DNA from: Elysia marginata
Lineage: Eukaryota > Mollusca > Gastropoda > Plakobranchidae
Length of the DNA: 31,790 nucleotides
Reading direction: 5' to 3'
NCBI GenBank assembly: GCA_019649035.1
Contig: BMAT01009017.1
Location: forward strand, 254,553 to 286,342
Program-made: the position numbers and the translations under genes
The notes under the pieces: model-generated
Databases searched by the model: none
What the model was told of the DNA's origin: nothing
The model's input: the letters and a program-made list of their open reading frames with translations, nothing else
In this document: piece after piece, positions 17,640-28,500 of the stretch
Position numbering within the stretch: the first letter of the stretch is position 1
Layout of the letters: each line of letters opens with the position of its first letter

Positions 17640-20600
17640 GTTTGTAACTTGTAGATCTAGATCTAGAGCTAGTAAAAGGCTAGGTTCTAGAAGCCAGATC
17701 TAAAGATCTACATGTATAGATCCAGAGGGGCAGAATCTAGATCTAGATTTAGATTCTTTGTACCGGTATTCCAGCTGAGCTAGATATATGTTTATTTTGG
17801 TTTGCAAGTTTCACTGCTCGTTTTAAGCTTGCAAAGTTGTGGAAAAACCTTTGCCTCTGACTGCCCAGCCTGTTCAGTCTAAAAACTGCTGACAAGGCAG
17901 TGTACTTGGAATCACTTCCATACCGACGCGCCACTTTGAAATTAATTTAAAGCACTAGATAAACTTGTTACCTGCTACAATATGACTAATCCAATGTTAA
18001 TGGATGAATATTCACTGGACATTGGTCTAGTGCGTTGTTAAATATAAATGGAATTTCCCTTCACCACTCGGGACAACGCAAGTGTATATGTGACGCCATT
18101 TTGTAAACAGACTTCCTTCATTTCGTTACTTTTACTGGCGCGTCGGTATGGAAGTCTTTCCGTGTACTTGACCACCAGGGCCTGATCATGCCAGAATGTA
18201 GAGTCTAGATCTAGAAATAGAATCTATGGGATAATCCTGACTTTGGCTTGTTCGTTGTTGGCAAATCTGACGAAATGAGGGTGGATAATGATAACTGATT
18301 TTAGCATTTAGGACCAGCGTGCCAATGCTCAATTCCAGGATTTATTTCTAGATTTAGATCAAATCATTTTCAAGGACTCAAACAACTTGGAACATAAAAA
18401 GTAGTAAACCAACCATAATAATTGACCCCCACCAACGGCCATTATAACAATTAAATTATGAGTAGGCTGCTGCTGCCTCTCACCCAGTCTTAGGCCTCCC
18501 ACCCATTATTTTAATGCTGTAACAGAATCTGTAAGACTATGATCATCATAGATTCTATGCACCCTTCATCTAGCTTTCAAAGCTTCACAATGGCCATAGA
18601 GCATAGGCCTTAATTGACGTTTTGTTAGATAAAAGCCAATGAAATTACTAAAATATTACAAAATATTTTCAAAGTCATATTTTAGCTTAGTGATCTAAGT
18701 TAAATTCCCAATTTTTTTACCTAAATTAACAAAAATCAGTTTGTAAACTGTCACAAAAATCAACTGTTACAGGTATATTTCTCTTATAATCAGAGCACTT
18801 ATGAGATCAGTTTTTACCTTCTTCTTGGTTACCGATTTTTTGTTATCTCCAGCTAACCAGCTAGTCATGACAGTTGAAGTGAACACTGAGTTTTTTTTTT
18901 TACCCCTTGACTACTACGTATAAAATTTCCTGCTGTAACTAACTGCTAAAAATTTTTTATGCAAACATGTGCATTATAAGCATATAAAGGTGGTCTATCT
19001 AGATATATTTCCAGGGCTTGAAATAGACCGCTGCGATTTGCTGTAATGCCCTCAAAATCAGAGGGTCAACCGCAGCAATTTTTGACGTGCCCTTGTTTTG
19101 TTGTGTTGAAAATATAATATACCGGCAATTACATAAATTATGGTGACAAACAAAGACGTTGCCGGCCATCAATTCAGTCGAAGTACATTAGGCCTATAAA
19201 TAATGTGGTCTTAGAATTAGATTGAGACTGGACCTTGCGCCCTGTCTTGTGCATTATCAGCTCCGACCTTGACTTATCGTCCGTCGGCTAGACCTGCGGT
19301 TAGGGAAGTTAAGTTTCACGAATAGTTCGAATGCAGTAAGACGAAATAATTATTATTGATAGAGGTAACGCATATAGATCCAAAGCCCTCTGTCTTTAGT
19401 GTCTTATATATATCCGCACAAGCGTTTTTGTCGATCAATACAAAGTGTCGCCGACACGTAGTGGGCAGGGGGAGAGGATGCAAAATTATAAGTCTACAAT
19501 CAGAGCGGTAATGAATACAAGTCAGTTACCCACTGCATAGGGAATTTCAACATCAGCAGCCGCACAAATAGAGAAGAAAAAGACAAAAATTGCCACTGGC
19601 AGTATAAAATTGTGAAAATTGTGGAATCCGGAGAGGCTAATGAGGACCGCATCTGGAAACATTTTTGTCAAGAGTCTTTTGTTCCGCATGGAGAGAACAA
19701 TCACTGTCACTGTGTCAGCAAAGCAGCAATATTTGGGGATCAGTGCATTATAAAGAGATGAATAAAAATAAAGAAAGAAGTCAGAGCCATGTAAGAAAAA
19801 TGTCTTGATGAGAGGAGTTGGCATTATAAACAGCCTTTAAGAAGATAGATCAGGCAGAGATAGAGAGATTAAAGAAGAATGCTACCATTGTTAGTCGTTT
19901 GTTTAATAAGATTTAACTGGGATTTACTTATTCTAATTCTATTTATGATAACTCTTCTCTACATATTTTTTTTAAAAACAAAGACCCTCTCTATACTTCT
20001 GTAGAGAGCAAGGAACAAACTGTGTTGTTATTTTTAAAAACAAATGTTGTGATTTACGAAATTGTTACTAATTTTAATCTACAAAATGATCACCTATAAT
20101 TTTTGCTTTCGTGCAGAAGCGAATTGCCTCGGTGCCCTCTGATTTTCAGGCCTCACCGAGGCTATTTTTGCTTGTCTTTCTGAACACCTAATTCAAGCCC
20201 TGTATTTCTACAGTTTTTAGAAAGCCTTTACAAATTATAATTAGGCTTTAAATTAAGTAATTTTGGAGAAACAAGACCTAGATATAGAAATTAGAATGTT
20301 TGTAAACATGTAGAAAATAGACAGCCAATCTATGACTTTGTCATAGTGTACATTTAGTTTCAGGAAACTCCAACCTTTTGAAGGATACCATTCTTGTCCA
20401 CTAAAAGCAAGAATTGGTTTTAGAGTAGAGAAAACAATTTGGTTTATCAAGCATGTACGATGAAAATACACAGTGCATACGACCAGTGGGGCAGCAGCAC
20501 ATTCAAGCGGTTATTTGCCTATCATTCAAATTTTTGCTAAATACTTAGTCATTATATATAGACCTGTGTAAACAGACATTTTATGGAGCAATGATTGCAG

Positions 20601-22529
20601 TATGTATACATACATGTAATCCAACACAATGAATATTTATCTCAACAATGCACAGGATATAATCTTTTTGTACAATCCAATGTCAAAGTTGCCATTCCCT
20701 TTTTCTAATCTTTTTTTTTCAGAGATGTGCTGCTGATTATGTGTTCTTCAGATGATAAAACCTGCTCTCATCCCACCATTATGAAAGACATGTGTGCTGA
20801 ATGTGGAATGGATCTCCGCGAGTAAGAACCAATTTTATGAATGCTATTTAATCAAAGCCATCCATTTGAATTTGATAATTTTTTTTCGGAATATATACTG
20901 AAGCCCGCTTAAGTCAAGGTGCTTGGGAATAGCTGATTCAGTTGAAAATATCAAAATTTCAAGTTAAAGGACAATGTAAAAAAAAATACTAGTTGGGATG
21001 TAAAAATTTATTCTTTTTATCAGATTTCAATTTCAGTGGACTCCACTATACTAATTTTGGATAATTTGAATCTAGCCTTTGCTCATTGCTTCAAGTAAGT
21101 ATGTTTAAAACATATAATCTCTAACAACCTCTTGCACTTGCAGGGAAAATCTTTTTTTATACCTGTCTATTCACATCGCGCACTTGAATTCCAATTAACA
21201 TGACATTTGACTTAGGTGCTGGTTGGTTTTTTTTTTGTAGTAGACTGTGTTTTATTGGGGCAGAAGAATAATAGATATATATATATATATGAGAATTATA
21301 AAGCACTTCAAAATTTTTATCAAAGAAAGTGTTACATCTTACTAATGAAAAATTATGCTTGGTCTTTATCTTTTAAACCGGAGCATTATAATTTATATAC
21401 AAGAAATATATTTCCAAAGTTATGCTAGAGATTTGCATGGGTTTAACTTCAATATTAGAAATCTCTGTGGTTCAGAGAACAATTTTTTTCTGGGTTTTCA
21501 GCTCTATTCAAGAACACAGGTATTTAAAGAAAGTTTTACTTACTTCCCATGTCTTAAAATGTGAGATGCATGTAGGGCTAGTCGACTACCTGTACTTCTT
21601 AGAGTTGGTTGTGAAAATTATCTTGGACCTATCTGGTAAGAGGGTACAATGCTATCCCATATCTGGGTTTAAAAATTCTGAATTTCAACTGAGAGGATCT
21701 CAGCAAGGAAGACAAAGAGAGTCTCCGTGCTATTCTAACTTTACGGCAGAAAGAGCCGTAAAGTCCCTAGAGGAAGTTATGTCAGTCTAACAAGAGAATC
21801 TATCAGTATCATCCTGATCATTTGAATGGCTGACGAATGACATGTTGGCTTGCCTTATCATTAAAATCTAGCCCTAAATGGCTTTTTAAATTTTTGTTTT
21901 GATGTTTGAAGATGATATACAAATGAACTGTGGAAACACATAGCATATAAATCATGACAACAATCTGTCTCTTTTTGGTTCCTGTCTAGATATTGTTTTA
22001 AAACAGGATTATGAAATTTTGTGGGAATTTATTGTTGAAAACATACAGGAAAGATCTTTAAGTAATGCTTGTCTCTCAATTTAGAGGAAAAAATAGTGGA
22101 AACTATGTGTTGAATAAAAGTCTGAAAATTAATCAATATAAACCACAGTTGATCACAAGTCAAACAAGTTAACTAGTGCATACAGCTGCTCTTCAGATTT
22201 AAAAGAAAAAGCTCACAGCCACAGCCCACTCTAATAAACAAAATTCTATTTTCTGTGAAATAAACTTGTAAAATCTTATGTATATCTAGACAAGTTTGTC
22301 AACCCTATATCTGCTGGATTTATTGAGAGACCCTGTAAAAGAGTAGACAAGCTACAATTGATTTTATTTTTCCATATGCAGGAACTTGGGTCTTCCTGGA
22401 GACAGAAAAACCTCATCAACAGCAAGTGTGGCAATGGTGCACAGCATTCCAGAGTTGATTGTCAGCCAAAAGGTTCATGATAAAGTCGTGCTCTCTGTCT
22501 GTCTCCCTTTTGTCAGTCTGTCTATCTGT

Positions 22530-22587
<58 letters not shown>

Positions 22588-25500
22588 CTCTTCTGTTCTC
22601 TTCTCTTTCTGCCAATCTCCTTTCTTTGTATTTCTTTAACTCTATCTGTCATTATTCCTGAGACATGTTTAATAATTTGTGGCTCCTGTCAGTATTTTAA
22701 AATTTCAATTTTTTTTCGTTTATGTACTGTGCAGAAATTGTGGCTTGCACTTCATTTTTGTAAATTTATAAAATTTGAACGCATAACTAGATCTTTATTT
22801 AAAAATTTGGTTAAAAAAACTTTAAATGAGGCCAAGAATAAGTAAAAGTTGCAGAGCTGCCAGTATTTTAGTACCATAATGACCACACAAATACTGGAGT
22901 ACTGATGTCAAACCTAAAATACTACAGGTACCTTTGTCTTTGTAAAAGTATCTGTTAACAAAAAAAAAAAAACAAAACTGGAGGAAAATTATAAAGTCTT
23001 GACTTGTTATAGGAAAAGGTCACTGCCAAAATGAACCAGGTTATCTTATTTCTAAGTATGAGTTAATGTCTTCGAAAATTAAGTCATGTTAAGAACACCC
23101 AATTGAAAGTCAAGACAATTCAAACACCAAAAACTTGTTTTGAGCAAATAACTTCCTTGTAATAAGCTTCCCATGAATATGTCTTATCTTTGTTTTGTTC
23201 TTGTTCTCACTGAGAGTACTGGAATGCTTTGAAAAATACTGAATTGAGGGCTTCAAAGTAGTGGAGCCAGTTGATCAGGGGTTGGCACTTCTGAAGTTAT
23301 GTAAATTTAGACAGAAACGCAGTTTTGTGATAAGAATCTGTGAAAGCTCAACTTAACATGTTCTCAAGATATCAGAATGTCATATTAGAATGTTAAATAT
23401 GCTGTGGGCTTGGAAAGCTATGCCTGTGACTTTAACAGGATAGGCCCGCAAGATAGGAATTTATAATCAAATCACAATGATGTATATGCCCCTTTCTCTC
23501 TCTTTTTTTTTTTTTTTGCAGTACCTGTATTTTTATTGAATTGTGTGTGCGCCATGAATATGAATTTTTATAAGTGGAAAAATTTATAATGATATATCCC
23601 TAAATGAATGTATTCAGTGAAACTTTTGGTTTTATTTTTTTTGTTTGTTGTCTTCTTCCCCTCAAAGCAAGCTATGGAGATTGGAAAAGAGGATGAAGAT
23701 AGGCTTTTGAAGCAAAGGAAGCTTGTCCTTCTGGTAGATTTGGATCAGACATTAATTCACACAACCAATGACAACATCCCACCAAACTTGAAGGTAACAT
23801 ACTCCTTGATCCCTTCAACTTTGTTTAGCAGTTAAACTAATTATGTCTTATCAGGCTGCTGTTTTATTTGAGTAAATAGACATTGTCATTAATCCTATGA
23901 CTACCGGGTATGTGAAAGTCCCCACTGTTTGCTAAGAAAATGTTCAAACCGGGATAGTTAGAGAGGTTTTATATCTAAATCTTTATCTAAAATTGTAAGC
24001 CTTGTGTAGATGGCATAAAGGATGAGGTTATCTGAGAAGTGAAAGGCGGGGCTAGGATGTTGGTGTGACTGTGATGACCACCAAACCATGAAGTTAGTGC
24101 AAAACTTACTGCAAACTTGAAATGCGTTACCTAGGTGTTTTTGATTGTCAAGTCATGGACAGTTTAGTTCATAGCTCTGCCCACCCAGAGAGCTGTTATA
24201 GCAGAAATGAATGTCACTTATGCCGTTATACCAGACAAAGTTTATTGATTTTTATTTCTAGAAAAAAAGGGGCGTCGAAAAATGCTGTTACAGCTGCTGT
24301 TGTCATTAAAACCGTAGTAGTTATATATGGACTCGACTGTATAGGTAGCATCTATTTAACTAGAGTTCCAAAAACTTGTTTCTCTATCTTCTATTTTCTA
24401 AGTCTATAAATGCTTATCTTATTGGTATGAAATGGTGCAATTTCTTCAAGAAATGTACCGGTATATGCAATTTTGGGCTTTTTTTCCTTTTTTATACAGG
24501 ATGTCAAGCATTTTCAGTTGTGGCATGGAAAAAGCTTCATGTGGTATCATACTCGATTCCGACCCTTCACACTGCCCTTTATAGAGGCTGTCTCCAAGAT
24601 GTATGAGTTACATATCTGCACATTTGGTGTGCGTTTGTATGCCCACACCATTGCACGGTTGCTAGATCCAGATGAAAAGTACTTCTCCCATCGTATCCTA
24701 TCCAGGGATGAATGCTTTGATGCCATGTCAAAGACTGCCAATTTAAAGTTAGTCCGTGCTTTTTGTCTTCATACTGTTTTTTTTTTCCATTTTCTTTTTG
24801 TAGGCCAGCTTATATCATACCAAAACGTAGTGTTCTATGTTGAGAACCCCTCCAACTGGCAATAAACAGATGATGCTCTAGGACGGACATTGCTCTAACT
24901 AAAAAAAAAAGAAATGCATCTAAACATCCTGAAAGCCAAGACAACCCTCTCTTTAACTTTTTTTTCTTTAATTGTTTAGAGGAAATGTTCCAGACTTGAG
25001 GAGGTATTGCAAAATAAAGAGATAGCGTTTTTGGTCGTTGCAAGTTCAACAATTGATTTGTTTGAATAAATTGAAGGTGCACTTGTGGTCCCTGCAAGCT
25101 AAACATGCAGCTTGAGTTAAATAAATTAAAACCAAGGCAGTGGTTATGATGAGACAGTAAAACATAGGCTATTTCGAGCTTAACACAGTGATGAAAATCT
25201 TCCGCGGATCCGCGGAAATCCTCAATTTCAAGCTTTGGAGGAAAATTCCTCGGTCCTTGGCCTTCTGATCCACGATTCCGAGAGGAAAATGATTACAAAT
25301 TTCCGCGATTATTTAATTCCGCGAGTCCAACATAGGACGAGTCAAAGAGACAGAATAATAACCGAGGACTGGCAGATCTTTAGACTAGAACCATGTTGTA
25401 ATCGGTCTTGCCGTAGTTACTCTTTGTAATGCTTTTAAAATCTTTCTATCGAGGTCATATTTTTTCGATACTAAAGCTTTACCGATATCGCCAACTATAG

Positions 25501-28500
25501 CCAGTATAGGTCTATTCCGCGAAATGACTGTATCGGTGTGACACTCGTTCGTAGTTTTGGTTCATTAGGTGCAAGATTTCGGATAATACTGTGAATCACT
25601 TCATTTTTAGATCCACTTGAGCCATCAAAGTTTTCAATTTTCGCCCTTCAATTGATTAGGCCAGTTTTCTTATTGACAATGGTCGTTGGCCAGTCAATAG
25701 GCTATAGAGCTCTAGATCTAGATCTACCAAGCCTCGAGAGATTCTAGTAAGTTTATCACCAAATCAATAATTTCTACTCCAGGAACGGGTCTAATCCATT
25801 TGTTTGTGCGTTTTTTTTTTAATCTAAAAACATTTTATCGAGTAGATTGTGGTAAATACAACTGTTTTAAGCAGAAAGTGCCAAGATATCGGAATGACGA
25901 GAGTAAAACTAGAAGACATTTTCGTTTATAAACGAACTTTTTGAGTGTTTCAGTTCACGACGTTGGCAAAGATTATAAAATCTGTGCAATACAGATTAGA
26001 ATCTAGATCTAGATAGTACCGGTAACTGCTGCAAGTGTTTTTCACTTTCAGGTGCGAAAATTATTTGCCTGATGCGTTGGGCCTATTAGGAGATAATCAT
26101 TATAAATAATTATTACCAGGTACCATTAAATTTGTTTAAACTTAACTTTAATTGATCCTATATACTTATGATGTTATGTAGGCCTATATTGAACAATAAA
26201 TGTATTATGATTAGCAATAGCCTAGGGCTATGTTTGCACATGATATATCTGAACCTAACATAAGCCTACAAGTACAAATCAACTTGGAGTCATGAAGTGA
26301 TGGACAATTCACTTGTGTTAATAATTGCTTTAAAGTTTAAAAACCGAAACGTGAAAAGAGGAGGAAATTATGGCTAGAATTTAAATCTAGGCCTATTCAG
26401 TACGGTTACAAGCCTTATAATCTTTGACTGAGTTTTGAATGCCGCACTTAATTTAATGATTCAACTTTTTAGTAGCTTTTACTCTTAGCTGGTAGCAGGG
26501 ATGAATTGCGTTGATTGTGGGGTGGTAGAAAGGTGTCAAATTGTCTGTCAAAAAATTTTCCTCCTTTTCAATGATTTCCTGTTTTCATCACTGGCTTAAC
26601 AGCAAGCCTAGAGTCAGATCTAGATCTAGCTCTAGCTGACTGATAGGCAGTCTCAGTAGATCAGGAATGAAAACAACGAAGATGGAAACAAATTTATAGG
26701 TATTTTTTCTAGCCCATTTTGTTAAACTTTTTTTAAGACTAAAATTTGTAACAGAATATAACTCATACATGTACCATGAGCTAAGTGTGGTGGCCACTCA
26801 TTACACAGCAGTATTCAACAAGAGAGTGAGAGCTTGAGCCTAGACCTAGGCCCTTAAAATTAGACAGCAAACAACTCCTAACGCAGACTGTTGATCTTTA
26901 CTTTTCAATTCTTTGCATTAGCTTGAAACATAGAATTAAACACTTTGCATGATGTTAATATAGACACTAGAACCAAAAATCATTTGGGTAAAACATACAT
27001 GTAGATTATGAATGTATTTCACCTCTGATTGTTTGGTTTTCAATCAACCAGGCAAAGCTACAGCTGAACTAAGACAATTTTCAAAAGTTTTGTAATGGTC
27101 AGTGCCTGAGCAGCGGGCTAAAAAATAGAGAGAAGAAGGAATAAAGAAAAAGTGTGATAGGGAAGGGAGAGTGTTGTGTGTAAGAAAATCATTACACAAG
27201 GCAGGTAAACAAAGGCCACAACTCTTTAATATAACTAAATGATTTCTTTCATTTTTGTATTAAAATATTGATCTAATTTTAAATGAAAACGAAAATTGAA
27301 CCCCCTAAAATTTTGAGTTAAATGTGGTATACTGTTTTTGCAATGGTATGATAATTGTTACAGAAAACTGGTCACTTTGTAGCATTTTTTATGGGGTGAC
27401 GGTGTTTTGGTGCCAAAATTTTATGCAAATTATTAGAATCTCAGAATCCATTGACATCTATGTGATCTAGCTTGGGATTTAGATATATATGTAGATAGTT
27501 CTAGCAATCTGTTTTGAATCTTACAAACCTGTCCTTTGTTTTTGCAGGAACATTTCTTTATAATTGCCATGTACAGATCTTTTGATGGGTTAGCTAAACT
27601 TACAATTTTTCACATTCAAGTAGGCTAAAGACTTAACATTTTCTTTATTCCAATAAAAAGTTCATGGCCAAGTAATGCAAAACGGATTAATGATCTTTTT
27701 TAGGGGTTTGATTGCACAGTTCTTCACTTGATACATGTAAAACTCTGTGGTTGATTTAAATGCAATATTTTGTTTCACATGCTTTGTAAAGTTTAAATGG
27801 GGTTTTGAACTGTCGTAAATTGTAAATCCATGAGACAACATTGGGATTAAAAAATATGCCTATGTAAATCTTTAAAGAGTCTTATCTTTAAAACATAATT
27901 TTTTGAAACTCTGTATTTTCTAGCACCAAAGGAGAAGATACCAACAGTTTAGACATTGGCTCATTTAAAATAAAATTTACTTCATGTTTGACTTTTACTA
28001 TCTAGGCTGGTGGTCTTTTATATTTTTTTTTAATCCTGCCCCAAATATTCTTTAATTTTTCAAGTGCTACATTGATAAAGCACTTTTACTTTTGACATCT
28101 TCCTTGTTCGAAATTAGTGTGCCCACTTTCTTAGGTATTTTTCAGTCTTTGGTGCCTTCTTTTAATTTTGTTGTCCCCTTTTTTACTTTTATTCAGAGAT
28201 GCTGATATTTTGAGCAATGTATTTTTCTTTTTTTTTTCCCAACTACAAAATTTCTTAAAATAATAGTCATTCTCCGCAACTTCTTTTTAACAGGATTTAC
28301 TGTTATTTTTCTTCCTTAGAGATGTATTTTTTTTTCAGGGTCCCTCATGTTTTGCTGCGAATTAAAATGTTTGAAGAATTAATTAAGACTTCCAGACATT
28401 TTTTCTTGTTTAGCCTTTAAACATGAATTCATTCCTTTGAGCTAATTTCAATAAAAAGAAATAGTGTCCAAAAAAATTAAAGTTAATGACAGATCATCTA

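Larger units (their letters stand above)
16755..18215. repeat. Cluster of TAGATCTAG-type motifs
   Basis: Copies of the self-complementary word CTAGATCTAG or close variants occur near 16755, 16949, 17031, 17157, 17210, 17651, 17737 and 18204. Several are tandem (TCTAGATCTAGATCT). They lie on both sides of FCP1 exon 1 and form a diffuse microsatellite-like field, not one array. Confidence 0.7.
17640..20722 (+). other. FCP1 intron 1 with two DNA transposons
   Basis: A 3.1-kb intron holding the 254-bp MITE (17908-18161) and the hAT-like element (19012-20202), about 47% of its length. The 18170-19011 and 20203-20722 parts have no recognisable gene. Confidence 0.85.

Noticed and set aside
17749-17934. 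61-codon minus-strand frame
   Set aside because: It crosses the left boundary of the MITE and has no domain features.
19522-19690. Minus-strand segment with a signal-peptide-like end as first exon of the PEP-synthase-like gene
   Set aside because: The best donor after it leaves phase 1; joined to the exon at 11605 this meets a stop after a few codons. It also lies inside a transposon and within FCP1 intron 1.
22386-22661. Leu-Ser repeat protein
   Set aside because: It is FCP1 exon 3 read through into the CT microsatellite; homology to FCP1 ends exactly at the donor.
24748-24865. Extension of the FCP1 frame past exon 5
   Set aside because: The AA|G Lys codon and ALFPCGD of exon 6 continue the family alignment exactly, so this is intron read-through.
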